64,000 nt of DNA from Streptomyces sp. CB01635 (GCF_002803065.1 NZ_NNBL01000001.1:652724-716723); one strand, 5' to 3'; shown: positions 39,860 through 48,747, counted from the stretch's first letter. Notes: generated by a model from the sequence alone, not told the origin. Numbers and translations: made by a program.

Positions 39860-40815
39860 CCAGCCGACTGGTGTCTGTCCTGCTGCTGCTCCAGACCCGC
39901 GGCCGGATGACCGCCGCGCAGCTCGCCGCCGCCCTCGAAGTCTCCGTACGCACCGTGTACCGAGACATCGACTCCCTGCACGCAGCCGGCGTACCGCTCT
40001 ACGGCGACGCCGGGCACGCCGGCGGATACCGGCTCATCGACGGCTACCGCACCCGCCTCACCGGCCTCACCACCGACGAGGCCGAAGCCCTCTTCCTCGC
40101 CGGAGCACCCGGACCCGCCGCCGAACTCGGCCTCGGCCCCGTACTCGCCGCCGCCCAGCTCAAGGTCCGCGCCGCGCTCCCCGCCGAACTGCGCGCCCAT
40201 TCCGAACGCATCAGCGCCCGTTTCCACCTCGACGCCCCCGGCTGGTACGCCGAGGAGGACGACGTCCCCCACCTCCCGGCCGTCGCCACCGCCGTCTGGA
40301 ACAGCCGTGTCCTGCACGTCCGCTACCGGCGCTGGCGCGCACCCACCGATGTCGAACGCCGCCTCGAACCGTACGGACTCGTCCTCAAGGCGGGCCGCTG
40401 GTACGTGATCGCTTCCGCCGGAACGGGAGACCCCCGGACCTACCGCGTCGACCAGATCCTCCAACTCCACGTCGGCGACGAGCAGTTCGAGCCGCCGGCG
40501 GACTTCGACCTCGCCGCGCACTGGCGCGCCTACCAGGACGACTTCCACGGCCGCCTGCACAGCGGCGACGCCGTCGTACGCCTGGCCCCGGGCACCGCCG
40601 ACCGACTGCCGGCCCCCGCGCTGCGCGCAGCGGCGCACGCCACGGCCCGCCCGGAACCCGACGGCTGGACCAGGGCGGTCGTCCCCATCGAGTCCGTCGA
40701 CCACGCCCACGACGAGTTCCTGCGCCTCGGCGCCGGCATCGAGGTCCTGGAACCGGCCGAGCTGCGCCACCGCATCCGGGCCACGGTCGAGGCGCTGGCC
40801 GTCCTCTACACCTGA
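39847..40815 (+). CDS. YafY-type WYL-domain transcriptional regulator
   Basis: 322 aa from GTG 39847 (or GTG 39853). HTH_11 N-terminus: SSRLVSVLLLLQTRGRMTAA, QLAAALEVSVRTVYRDIDSL and HAAGVPLYGDAGHAGGYRLI; the WYL sensor domain follows with LHVRYRRWRAPTDVERRLEP and YGLVLKAGRWYVIASAGTGD (the W-Y-V form of WYL), then RTYRVDQILQLHVGDEQFEP and a C-terminal WCX extension. No ribosome site fits either GTG because the palindrome occupies the space, so a leaderless or very short leader mRNA is likely. Its probable targets are itself and the two small genes at 38873-39813. Confidence 0.92.
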   Translation: MSVKSSRLVSVLLLLQTRGRMTAAQLAAALEVSVRTVYRDIDSLHAAGVPLYGDAGHAGGYRLIDGYRTRLTGLTTDEAEALFLAGAPGPAAELGLGPVLAAAQLKVRAALPAELRAHSERISARFHLDAPGWYAEEDDVPHLPAVATAVWNSRVLHVRYRRWRAPTDVERRLEPYGLVLKAGRWYVIASAGTGDPRTYRVDQILQLHVGDEQFEPPADFDLAAHWRAYQDDFHGRLHSGDAVVRLAPGTADRLPAPALRAAAHATARPEPDGWTRAVVPIESVDHAHDEFLRLGAGIEVLEPAELRHRIRATVEALAVLYT

Positions 40816-40830
40816 ACCACGGCCTCACAC

Positions 40831-40864
40831 GTGTGCCCCGCCTCCGGAGGGAGACGGGGCACAC
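40831..40864. terminator. bidirectional hairpin terminator
   Basis: GTGTGCCCCG (40831-40840) pairs with CGGGGCACAC (40855-40864), with CCTCC/GGAGG complementarity in the loop, between the convergent WYL regulator and aldo/keto reductase genes. Confidence 0.85.
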
Positions 40865-40885
40865 ATTGCCGTACGCGTGGGGCGA

Positions 40886-41719
40886 TCAGGCCATGTCGAA
40901 CGTCGCCGGGTCGGGACCCAGGCGACGGTCCTCGTTCAGCGCGCTGATCGCGGCGATGTCCTCGACGTCCAGCTCGAAGCCGAACACGTCGATGTTCTCC
41001 ACGATCCGCGACGGCGTCACGGACTTGGGGATCACGACATTGCCGTGCTGGACGTGCCAGCGCAGCACGATCTGAGCCGGCGTACGCCCGTGCTTCTGGG
41101 CGATCGCGACGATCGCGGGGACGTCCAGAAGGCCCTTGCCCTGACCCAGCGGCGACCAGGCCTCCGTGGCGATGCCCTGCTCCGCGTGGAACTCACGCGC
41201 GGCGCGCTGCTGGAGGTGCGGGTGCAGCTCGATCTGGTTGACCGCCGGGATGATCGACGTCTCGCCGAGGAGGCGCTCCAGGTGCTCCGGAAGGAAGTTG
41301 GAGACACCGATGGCCTTGGCGCGGCCGTCCGCGTAGATCTTCTCGAAGGCCTTGTACGTGTCGACGTAGCTGTCCTTCGAGGGCAGCGGCCAGTGGATCA
41401 GATACAGATCGAGGTAGTCGAGACCCAGCTTGTCGAGGGAGGCGTCGAAGGCGCGCAGCGTCGCGTCGTAGCCCTGGTCGGCGTTCCACAGCTTCGTGGT
41501 GACGAAGAGCTTCTCGCGGGCGATGCCGGAGGCGGCGATGGCCTTGCCGGTGCCCTCCTCGTTGCCGTAGATCGCGGCGGTGTCGATGCTGCGGTACCCG
41601 GCCTCCAGGGCCGTCGCGACAGCCTTCTCGGCCTCGGCGTCCGGCACCTGCCATACGCCGAAACCGAGCTGGGGCATCTCGACGCCGTTGTTCAGGATGA
41701 TCGGGGGGACCTTGCTCAC
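40886..41719 (-). CDS. aldo/keto reductase (2,5-diketo-D-gluconate reductase-like)
   Basis: 277 aa from GTG 41719, giving the usual SKVPPIILNNGVEMPQLGFG opening; ATGs at 41758 and 41764 would add an unconserved extension. AKR catalytic set: Asp and Tyr in YRSIDTAAIYGNEEGTGKAI, Lys in LFVTTKLWNADQGYD, His in LDLYLIHWPLPSKDSYVDT, and the NADPH loop VIPKSVTPSRIVENIDVFGF. This is the AKR5-like group (2,5-diketogluconate reductases and general aldehyde reductases). It is a single-gene unit; the substrate is uncertain. Confidence 0.93.
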   Translation of the reverse strand: MSKVPPIILNNGVEMPQLGFGVWQVPDAEAEKAVATALEAGYRSIDTAAIYGNEEGTGKAIAASGIAREKLFVTTKLWNADQGYDATLRAFDASLDKLGLDYLDLYLIHWPLPSKDSYVDTYKAFEKIYADGRAKAIGVSNFLPEHLERLLGETSIIPAVNQIELHPHLQQRAAREFHAEQGIATEAWSPLGQGKGLLDVPAIVAIAQKHGRTPAQIVLRWHVQHGNVVIPKSVTPSRIVENIDVFGFELDVEDIAAISALNEDRRLGPDPATFDMA

Positions 41720-41826
41720 GAGCTCTCGATCCTTCGCGTTGTCGGTTGGTACTCCCATCGTCAACGATCACGGCCCGGGACGCATTCCCGTTCACGTCGT
41801 GTTCACAGGGGCGCCCCGGGCCCCGC

Positions 41827-42612
41827 TCACCCGGCCGAACCGAGATAGGCGTCCCGCACGGCCGGGTCGGCGCGAACCGCCGCCGGCGTCCCCTCGGCCA
41901 GCACGGTTCCGAGGTCGAGGACGACTATGCGGGAGCAGAGGTCCATGACGAAGGCGACGTTGTGCTCGACGAGGAGCACGGCGCAGCCCTGTTGGTCCGA
42001 CAGATGACGGATGACAGTTTTCAGCTGACAGATTTCATCATCTGTCATCCCGGAGGCGGGCTCGTCGAGCAGCACCACCCGCGCCCCCTCCACCCCCGCC
42101 CTGGCCAGTTCCACCATGCGTGCCTGGCCCACGGGGAGCGCCCCCGCGTACGCCCCGGCCAGGGCGTCGAGGCCACACGCGCGCAGCATCGACGCCGCCT
42201 GCTCGCGGCGCCGGCGCTCGTACGTCCGTCTGGGGGGCGCCGCCAGCAGGTCGGCGGCCAGCCCGCCTCCGCCGCCCCGCCACTCCTGCGCCACCAGCAG
42301 GTTGTCCGCGACCGTGAGCTGGCCGAAGAGCTGCTGGCGCTGGAACGTGCGGCGCATCCCGTGGCGGGCCCGCCACACGGGTGAGCGGCGCGTGATGTCC
42401 TCGCCGTCCAGCAGGACGCGGCCCTCGTCGGGGCGCCGGATCCCGGAGACGACGTCGAAGAACGTGGTCTTGCCCGCGCCGTTCGGGCCGATGAGCCCGC
42501 ACACCTCGCCGGGGCGCAGCGTCAGGCCGACCCCGGCGAGCGCGCGGATCCCGCCGAACCGGACGCCGACCCCGGCGGCTTCGAGCACGGGTCCCTCCAT
42601 GGTCCCGCTCAT
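41827..42612 (-). CDS. branched-chain-type ABC transporter ATP-binding protein (LivG-like)
   Basis: 261 aa from ATG 42612 in an ATGA overlap with the upstream LivHMF fusion. Walker A GLIGPNGAGKTTFFDVVSGI, signature region LPVGQARMVELARAGVEGAR, Walker B VVLLDEPASGMTDDEICQLK and a switch His in VLLVEHNVAFVMDLCSRIVV. The LivG-specific D-P-[AS]-x-G-M after Walker B is present. With the LivF domain of the fusion it would make the two-ATPase heterodimer of a HAAT importer. It is the last gene of the operon. Confidence 0.92.
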   Translation of the reverse strand: MSGTMEGPVLEAAGVGVRFGGIRALAGVGLTLRPGEVCGLIGPNGAGKTTFFDVVSGIRRPDEGRVLLDGEDITRRSPVWRARHGMRRTFQRQQLFGQLTVADNLLVAQEWRGGGGGLAADLLAAPPRRTYERRRREQAASMLRACGLDALAGAYAGALPVGQARMVELARAGVEGARVVLLDEPASGMTDDEICQLKTVIRHLSDQQGCAVLLVEHNVAFVMDLCSRIVVLDLGTVLAEGTPAAVRADPAVRDAYLGSAG

Positions 42613-45332
42613 GGCCGCACCGCCCCTTCTTCTTCCGCGTCCTGTGCCGTGTCCGGTCCGCTCGCGGCGAGACCCAGGTAGGCCTCGGTGAGCCGGTCGG
42701 CCCGCACCTCGGCGCGCGGGCCGCACCACGAGACACGGCCCCGGTCGAGGTACGCGACGGTGTCGGCGACGCCGAGGATCTCGGTGGCTTTCTCCTCGAC
42801 GAGGAGCAACCCCGTCCCGGCGTCGCGGAGTTCGGTGAGCAGCCGGAAGACGTCCTCGACGATGCGTGGCGCGAGACCGAGGGACGGCTCGTCGGCGATG
42901 AGGACGCGGGGCGGCTCCTGGAGGAGCGGGGCGAGGGCGAGCAGCTGCTGTTCACCGCCGGAGAGTGCGCCCGCGGTGACGTTGCGGCGGGCGGCGAGCC
43001 CGGCGAAGCGCTCGTACACGGCCTCGCGTGCGTGCTTGTCGGGGAGGTGCAGGGTGAGGTTCTCCTCGATGGTGAGGGCGGGGAAGATGCCGCGCCCTTC
43101 GGGGGCGAGGAGTACGCCGGCCCGCGCCCGGCGGACGGGGCCCTCGCGTGTGACGTCCCGCCCGGCGACGTGGACCTGCCCCCGCAGGGGGGTGAGGAGT
43201 CCGGCGGCGGTACGGCACGTCGTGGACTTCCCGGCGCCGTTGGGGCCGAGGAGGGCGACGATCTCGCCGGGGTGGACGGCGATGCCGACCCCGTGCAGGA
43301 CGGGCGCGCCGTCGTATCCGGCGTGCAGGCCGCGCAGTTCGAGTACCGGTACGGCGCCGCTGCCGGGCGGAGGGGGCGGTGTCCGGCTCGTTGCATCGAC
43401 GACAGGGACTCCCGCCCCCGGCTTCGTGCTCCTGCGCCGGTGGCGTCGTACGGAGATCGCCGCGCAGTAACCGTCCGGGTCGTTGGCGAGTGCGAGGCCC
43501 GCCAGGCCGAACAGGACGACCGGCAGATGGACGGAGTCCGTGACGTAGTCCGCGACGAGGTGCGGCACGATCGCGTAGACGAGGCCCGCGACGACCGCGA
43601 ACTGCGGGCGCCGTACCCCTGCCGCGACGACGACCGCGAGCCAGATCAGGCCCGTCATCGCGGTGAAGTCGGTAGCGGTGATACGGGTGTTGTACGACGC
43701 GTACATCACGCCCCCGAAGCCCGCGAGACCGGCCGAGAGGGTGAAGAGGAGGAGTTTGGTGCGGATCACGGAGACGCCGGAGGCCATCGCGGCGGCGGGC
43801 GCCGAGCGCACGGCGAGCATGGCGCGGCCCGAGGGGGAGTTCCGCAGTGCGCCGAGGGCGGCCACTGCGGCCGCGCACAGGACGACCATCGCGACGCCCA
43901 TCGCCCGGTCGTCGCTCAGGTCGACGGGTCCGAAGACGGGGCGCGGGATCTCCCAGCCGGTGTCGCCGTTCCTCAACCAGCCCATCTGGAAGAGGACTTG
44001 GTCGGCGAGGAAGGCGAGGGCGAGCGTGGCGAGGGCGAGGGTGCGGCCGCCGAGGCGTAGCGCGGGCAGCGCGACGAGCGCTCCGAGGAGCGCCGCCACG
44101 CAGGTGCCGACGAGCGCCGCCGCGATGAACGGCCAGCCGTGGCTCATCAGGAGCCCGGCCACGAGCGCCGCGCCGGTGACGAACGTGGCCTGCGCGAGGG
44201 ACACCATCGCGCCGAGCCCCGTCACGACGGTGAAGGAGACGAAGACCAGCGAGAGGGCGAGGCCCTGGGCGAGGATGCCGCTCCAGAACGGGGTCGTCAC
44301 CGTGTAGAAGGAGGCCGCGAGCAGCACGGCGGCCACCGCCCATGGCCCCCACTTCCGTGTCCAAGGGCGGCCCGCGAGGTAGTCGACCGGCGGCGCGTCG
44401 GCGGCAGCCGTCCCCGCCGTGCGCTGTCGCCGGGTGAGCAGCAGCAGTCCGGCGAAGAGGATCAGGAACGGGACCGCGGTACGGAACCCCGTGATGCGTT
44501 CGGCGAAGGACGAGTAGCCGGCGACGAGGTTCTGCAGGACGCCGAGGCCGAGTCCGCCCGCGAACGCGAGGGGCACGGACGCGAAGCGCCCGAGGACAGC
44601 TGCGGTCGCCGACACGAACAGGAACAGCGTGAAGTCGTGGGCGGACAGGCCGAGCAGTGGTGTCGCGAGGACGCCGGCGAGGCCCGCGAGGCCGGACGAC
44701 AGCATCCACGCCACGGTGGAGAGCCGGTCGGCGCTCATGCCGCGCAGTTCGACGAGTGAGCGGTTGTCGACGGCGGCCCGCAGGCGCAGGCCGAGGGTGG
44801 TGTGGCGCATCAGGATCCACAGGCCGAGCGCGACCGCGGCGGTCGCCACCCACGTGATCAGCTGGTCGGAGTCGATGCCGACGCCGTCCATCAGCTGCCA
44901 GTTCTTCGCGGGGCTGGGGCCGACGCCCGGCAGCCCGAACTGGTTCTCGGCGGGCTTGACGGACACGCCCGCGTCGTCGAGCAGTTCCACCACCCACAGG
45001 CCGAGCGCGGGCAGTGCTACGAGCAGGCCGATGGTCGCCACGATCTGCGCGGTCTCGCCGACGCGCGCCAGCTTGCGGAACATCAGCCGGTCAAGTCCCC
45101 AGCCCAGCAGGGGAGAGGCGACACACACGAGGAGGAGCGCGGTCGGCACGGCGGGCCAGCCGAGGCCGGAGTGGAGCTCGTAGAAGGTGAGCGCGCACAG
45201 GTAAGCGGTGGCGCCATGGGCGAAGTTGAAGAGGCCGGAGGCCGAGTAGGACAGGACGAGGCCGGTGGCGAGGAGCGCGTACAGCGCACCCGACACGAGC
45301 CCGCTCAGCACGAAGGCCAGCAGGTCGGACAT
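42609..45332 (-). CDS. fused LivH-LivM permease and LivF ATPase of a branched-chain-type ABC importer
   Basis: 907 aa single reading frame, ATG 45332, 12 bases after the binding-protein stop. Residues ~1-290 are LivH (SGLVSGALYALLATGLVLSY, FNFAHGATAYLCALTFYELH, LGLRLRAAVDNRSLVELRGM). Residues ~325-640 are LivM (VVTGLGAMVSLAQATFVTGA, GRAMLAVRSAPAAAMASGVS). After a Pro-rich linker (~650-675, PPPPPGSGAVP) comes LivF (~678-890): GPNGAGKSTTCRTAAGLL, LAPEGRGIFPALTIEENLTL, LSGGEQQLLALAPLLQ and VLIADEPSLGLAPRIVEDVF. One chain therefore holds both permeases and one ATPase of a hydrophobic-amino-acid-transporter system. These are separate genes in most bacteria. Confidence 0.93.
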   Translation of the reverse strand: MSDLLAFVLSGLVSGALYALLATGLVLSYSASGLFNFAHGATAYLCALTFYELHSGLGWPAVPTALLLVCVASPLLGWGLDRLMFRKLARVGETAQIVATIGLLVALPALGLWVVELLDDAGVSVKPAENQFGLPGVGPSPAKNWQLMDGVGIDSDQLITWVATAAVALGLWILMRHTTLGLRLRAAVDNRSLVELRGMSADRLSTVAWMLSSGLAGLAGVLATPLLGLSAHDFTLFLFVSATAAVLGRFASVPLAFAGGLGLGVLQNLVAGYSSFAERITGFRTAVPFLILFAGLLLLTRRQRTAGTAAADAPPVDYLAGRPWTRKWGPWAVAAVLLAASFYTVTTPFWSGILAQGLALSLVFVSFTVVTGLGAMVSLAQATFVTGAALVAGLLMSHGWPFIAAALVGTCVAALLGALVALPALRLGGRTLALATLALAFLADQVLFQMGWLRNGDTGWEIPRPVFGPVDLSDDRAMGVAMVVLCAAAVAALGALRNSPSGRAMLAVRSAPAAAMASGVSVIRTKLLLFTLSAGLAGFGGVMYASYNTRITATDFTAMTGLIWLAVVVAAGVRRPQFAVVAGLVYAIVPHLVADYVTDSVHLPVVLFGLAGLALANDPDGYCAAISVRRHRRRSTKPGAGVPVVDATSRTPPPPPGSGAVPVLELRGLHAGYDGAPVLHGVGIAVHPGEIVALLGPNGAGKSTTCRTAAGLLTPLRGQVHVAGRDVTREGPVRRARAGVLLAPEGRGIFPALTIEENLTLHLPDKHAREAVYERFAGLAARRNVTAGALSGGEQQLLALAPLLQEPPRVLIADEPSLGLAPRIVEDVFRLLTELRDAGTGLLLVEEKATEILGVADTVAYLDRGRVSWCGPRAEVRADRLTEAYLGLAASGPDTAQDAEEEGAVRP

Positions 45333-45344
45333 GCGGGGCGCCCC

Positions 45345-46601
45345 CTACTCGAACGGGATGGGCTCGTAGCACTTGAAGGGTGACGAGACGTGGTACGCCC
45401 CGTCCTTGAGCTGGACCAGGGCGCCGCAGCCGAACGACTCCTTCTGCCCCTTGGGCAGGGCACGGTCGCCGACCATGGTGCCGGTGTCGGAGAACCCGTC
45501 CGCGGCCTTCTGGAAGGAGGCGACGGTGAGGTCCCGGCCGGCCTTCTGCGCGATGGAGAGGAAGAGGTCGGCGGACATGTAGCCGGTCATCATGTGCATG
45601 TTGAGCGGCACGTCCTTCCCGCCCGACGCCTTCTTGATGTCGGCCTTGAACTGCTTCATCGCCGCCGTCCGCGTCTCGAACGGCTCGAAGGTCAGCAGGA
45701 TGTGCACCCCGTCGAGCGCCTCCTTCGTCGCGCTCTTGGCGAGCAGCCCCGGGTCGTAGTCGGTCGGGTCGGTGAGGACGCCGCGGTACCCGGAGCGCTT
45801 GACGGCGGTGAACAGGCCGATGTTGTACGGGGTCTGCATGACGGAGACGACGATGTCGGGCGCCTTGCCTCCGTCGCTGCGCAGGATCTCCTTGGTGTAC
45901 GCCGACCAGTCGCTCGGCACCGAGGTCGCGGGCACGGACGACTTGGCGTAGGTGACCTTGTATCCGGCGGACGCGAAGCTCTGCTTGTAGGTGCGGATGG
46001 CGAAGGTGCCCGCGTCGTTGTCGTTGGCGAGGATGGCGACGGTCTTCCCCTTCGCCCCGTGCGTGACCTGCTTGAGGCCCTCGGGCCAGGTCTGCGAGAT
46101 GGTGCCGCCGGGCATCGGGACCATGCAGCCCCCGAAGCCGTAGATGTAGGTGGGTCCGCAGAAGGACGGGAGCGTGCCCCAGCCGAAGGTGGGGACCTTC
46201 TGCTTCTGGAGGAAGTCGGCGCCGGAGAACGTGACCGAACTCATCGGGGAGATCGCGAACACCTTGTCCTGCTGGACGAGTTTGCGGGCCGCGGCGAGGT
46301 TCTTGGCCGGGTCCTGGCCGTCGTCCTCCGCGCCCAGGTAGTCGATCTTCCTGCCGTTGATCCCGCCCTCCGCGTTGGCGCGGGCGAAGCGGGCCTTCGC
46401 GCCGAGGTCGGTGTCCTTCTTGCTGTAGCCGCTGGCGGTCGTCATGGAGACGATGCCGCCGACCTTGATGGCGTCATCCGTCACTCCGCGTACCGAACTC
46501 CCCTTGCTGTCGGGGGAGTTGCCGGTTGCCGCGGAGTTGCAGGCGGTGGCGAGCAGCAGTGCCGCCACAGTGGCGGTGATGGCGCGGACAGTTCGCGACA
46601 C
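45345..46601 (-). CDS. ABC transporter substrate-binding lipoprotein (Peripla_BP_6, LivK-like)
   Basis: 418 aa from GTG 46601, with GGAGGG upstream. Lipoprotein signal: VSRTVRAITATVAALLLATAC, with a lipobox L-A-T-A-C. The Leu/Ile/Val-binding fold follows (DDAIKVGGIVSMTTASGYSK, GINGRKIDYLGAEDDGQDPA, VAILANDNDAGTFAIRTYKQ, GVLTDPTDYDPGLL). The same locus carries an acyl-CoA ligase, which suggests that the ligand may be an organic acid rather than an amino acid. The 155-base region upstream carries two TGATGAACCGTCA repeats. Confidence 0.92.
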   Translation of the reverse strand: MSRTVRAITATVAALLLATACNSAATGNSPDSKGSSVRGVTDDAIKVGGIVSMTTASGYSKKDTDLGAKARFARANAEGGINGRKIDYLGAEDDGQDPAKNLAAARKLVQQDKVFAISPMSSVTFSGADFLQKQKVPTFGWGTLPSFCGPTYIYGFGGCMVPMPGGTISQTWPEGLKQVTHGAKGKTVAILANDNDAGTFAIRTYKQSFASAGYKVTYAKSSVPATSVPSDWSAYTKEILRSDGGKAPDIVVSVMQTPYNIGLFTAVKRSGYRGVLTDPTDYDPGLLAKSATKEALDGVHILLTFEPFETRTAAMKQFKADIKKASGGKDVPLNMHMMTGYMSADLFLSIAQKAGRDLTVASFQKAADGFSDTGTMVGDRALPKGQKESFGCGALVQLKDGAYHVSSPFKCYEPIPFE

Positions 46602-46644
46602 GATGGGCCCCCTCCGTCGGGTGAGGGTGATTCTGTGTGCGACC

Positions 46645-46657
46645 TGATGAACCGTCA
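46645..46657 (-). promoter_or_regulatory. 13-bp repeat TGATGAACCGTCA, copy 1
   Basis: An imperfect palindrome TGAYG-N3-CRTCA, 44 bases upstream of the binding-protein start codon. It is identical to copy 2, 33 bases away, about three helical turns on the same face. Confidence 0.65.
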
Positions 46658-46677
46658 ATAACTGACGCATCGGTAAT

Positions 46678-46690
46678 TGATGAACCGTCA
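46678..46690 (-). promoter_or_regulatory. 13-bp repeat TGATGAACCGTCA, copy 2
   Basis: Identical to copy 1 (46645-46657). A related half-site TGACG lies between them at 46663. The arrangement suggests cooperative binding of a TetR-like dimer. Confidence 0.65.
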
Positions 46691-46756
46691 GAAACGGTTC
46701 GCGGCCGGGTCAGGGCCTTGTGGCGGGGTTACCGTCGGGAACGTACCGGCGCGCGA

Positions 46757-48583
46757 TCAGCCCCGGTACAGCGCCTCGACCTCCTCCGAGTAGGCCGTCT
46801 CGATCGCCTTCCGCTTGAGCTTCAGGGACGGCGTGAGCAGCCCGTGCTCCTCGGTGAACTGGTAGGCCAGTATCCGGAACGTACGGATCGACTCGGCCTG
46901 CGAGACCAGGGTGTTGGCCGCCACGACGGCCCTGCGCACCTCGGTCTCCAGGTCCGGGTCGTGGACCAGCTGGGCGGGCTTCAGCGGCGGCTTGCCCCGC
47001 ATGTTCAGCCAGTGCTCGACGGCCTCGGCCTCCAGCGTGACGAGCGCGGCGATGTACGGGCGGTCGTTGCCGACGACGATGCACTGGGCGACCAGCGGAT
47101 GGTCGCGCACCCGCTCCTCCAGCTGCTGCGGCGAGACACTCTTGCCGCCGGAGGTCACGAGGATCTCCTTCTTGCGGCCGGTGATCGTCAGGTAGCCGTC
47201 CTCGTCGAGTGCGCCGAGGTCGCCGGTGGCCAGCCAGCCGTCGTGCAGGGTGGCGTCGGTGGACTTCGGGTCGTTGAGGTAGCCCTGGAACACATTGCTG
47301 CCGTACAGCCAGATCTCGCCGTCGTCGGCGATGTGGACCGTCGTGCCGGGGATGGCCTGGCCGACCGTGCCGTAGCGGGTCTGCTCCGGCGGGTTCGCGG
47401 TCGCCGCTGCCGTGGACTCGGTGAGCCCGTAGCCCTCGTAGATCGTGACGCCGGCGCCCGCGAAGAACAGGCCCAGGCGGCGGTCCATGCCCGAGCCGCC
47501 CGACATGGCGTGCCGCACCCGGCCGCCCATCGCCTCGCGGACCTTGGAGTAGACGAGCTTGTCGAAGATCGAGTGCTGCATGCGCAGCGACGCGGACGGT
47601 CCGGGGCCGGTGCCGAACGCCTTGGCCTCCTGTGCGTCCGCGTACTTGACGGCGCACTCGACGGCCTTGTCGAACGGCCCCGACTTGCCGTCCTTCTCGG
47701 CCTTGCGGCGGGCCGCGTTGAAGACCTTCTCGAAGATGTACGGCACGGCGAGGATGAACGTCGGGCGGAACGACTGCAGGTCGGGCAGCAGGGCCGCCGC
47801 ATTGAGCTGCGGCTGGTGGCCGAGCTTCACGCCGCCGCGGATCGTGGCGATCTGCACCATGCGCCCGAAGACGTGCGCGAGCGGCAGGAACAGCAGGGTC
47901 GAGGCCTCGTCGCCGCGCTTGGAGTGGAACACCGGCTCCCAGCGGCTGACCATCGTGTCCGACTCGAACATGAAGTTCGCGTGGCTGATGACGCAGCCCT
48001 TGGGGCGGCCCGTGGTGCCCGAGGTGTAGATGATCGTGGCGACGGAGTCGGGGGTGACGGCGCGCCGGTGGCGGTGCACCACCTCGTCGTCGATGTGGGC
48101 GCCGGACTCGATGAGCCGGGGCACGGGATCGGAGTCCAGCTGCCACATCCGGCTGAGCGTGGGCAGACGGTCGATGACGGTGGCGATCGTCATCGCGTGG
48201 TCCTCGTGCTCCACCATCGCGGCCGACACCTGGGCGTCGTACAGGGTCCAGAAGACCTGCTCGGCGGAGGCCGTCGGGTAGATCGGCACGACCTGGGCGC
48301 CGATCGTCCACAGCGCGAAGTCGAAGAGGGTCCACTCGTAGCGGGTCCTCGACATGATCGCGACGCGGTCGCCGAAGCGGACGCCTTGCGCGAGCAGCCC
48401 CTTGGCCAGCCCGAGCACTTCGTCACGGAACTCGGCGGCCGTCACATCGAACCAGCGGCCCGCGTCGTCCTTGCGGCCGAGCGCGACGCGCAGCGGATCC
48501 TCGAGGGCATGGTCGAACACGGCGTCGGCCAGGCCGCCCACCGGCAGCACCGACGCCAGAGGAGGATTGGTGAACTCGCGCAA
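46757..48583 (-). CDS. long-chain fatty-acid-CoA ligase (AMP-dependent synthetase, FadD15-like)
   Basis: 608 aa from TTG 48583, five bases after AAGGAG. ANL-superfamily motifs: IIYTSGTTGRPKGCVISHAN (A3), GVTIYEGYGLTESTAAATAN (A5), LATGDLGALDEDGYLTITGR (A7-A8) and RKKEILVTSGGKSVSPQQLE. The C-terminal Lys of A10 appears in PSLKLKRKAIETAY. It activates a carboxylic acid to acyl-AMP and then acyl-CoA in the cytoplasm. It is encoded upstream of, and in the same direction as, the Liv-type importer, and a TetR-type inverted repeat (48732-48747) precedes it. Confidence 0.93.
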   Translation of the reverse strand: MREFTNPPLASVLPVGGLADAVFDHALEDPLRVALGRKDDAGRWFDVTAAEFRDEVLGLAKGLLAQGVRFGDRVAIMSRTRYEWTLFDFALWTIGAQVVPIYPTASAEQVFWTLYDAQVSAAMVEHEDHAMTIATVIDRLPTLSRMWQLDSDPVPRLIESGAHIDDEVVHRHRRAVTPDSVATIIYTSGTTGRPKGCVISHANFMFESDTMVSRWEPVFHSKRGDEASTLLFLPLAHVFGRMVQIATIRGGVKLGHQPQLNAAALLPDLQSFRPTFILAVPYIFEKVFNAARRKAEKDGKSGPFDKAVECAVKYADAQEAKAFGTGPGPSASLRMQHSIFDKLVYSKVREAMGGRVRHAMSGGSGMDRRLGLFFAGAGVTIYEGYGLTESTAAATANPPEQTRYGTVGQAIPGTTVHIADDGEIWLYGSNVFQGYLNDPKSTDATLHDGWLATGDLGALDEDGYLTITGRKKEILVTSGGKSVSPQQLEERVRDHPLVAQCIVVGNDRPYIAALVTLEAEAVEHWLNMRGKPPLKPAQLVHDPDLETEVRRAVVAANTLVSQAESIRTFRILAYQFTEEHGLLTPSLKLKRKAIETAYSEEVEALYRG

Positions 48584-48731
48584 TGTTGCTCCTTGTGGCG
48601 CTCCGCACAGCGCCGGTGACGGTACCCCACCGCGCGCCCCGGCGGGAGGGGTGCAAATGGGCCGGAGCGCGCGGAATATGCACTGGTCAGCCGATGAAAT
48701 ACGGCCACAAGGGGAAGCGCCGGACAGAATT

Positions 48732-48747
48732 CTTACGGTTCAGTAAG
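48732..48747. promoter_or_regulatory. inverted repeat CTTAC-N6-GTAAG upstream of the acyl-CoA ligase
   Basis: CTTAC GGTTCA GTAAG, perfect 5-bp arms, 149-164 bases upstream of the TTG start in the 203-base gap after the exporter gene. It resembles TetR-family operators of lipid-metabolism genes; a degenerate relative occurs at 12948-12963. Confidence 0.5.

Noticed and set aside
41827..42612. Degenerate, inactive LivG because of a non-canonical LPVGQ signature
   Set aside because: LivG proteins often have non-LSGGQ signatures; Walker A, Walker B and the switch His are all intact.
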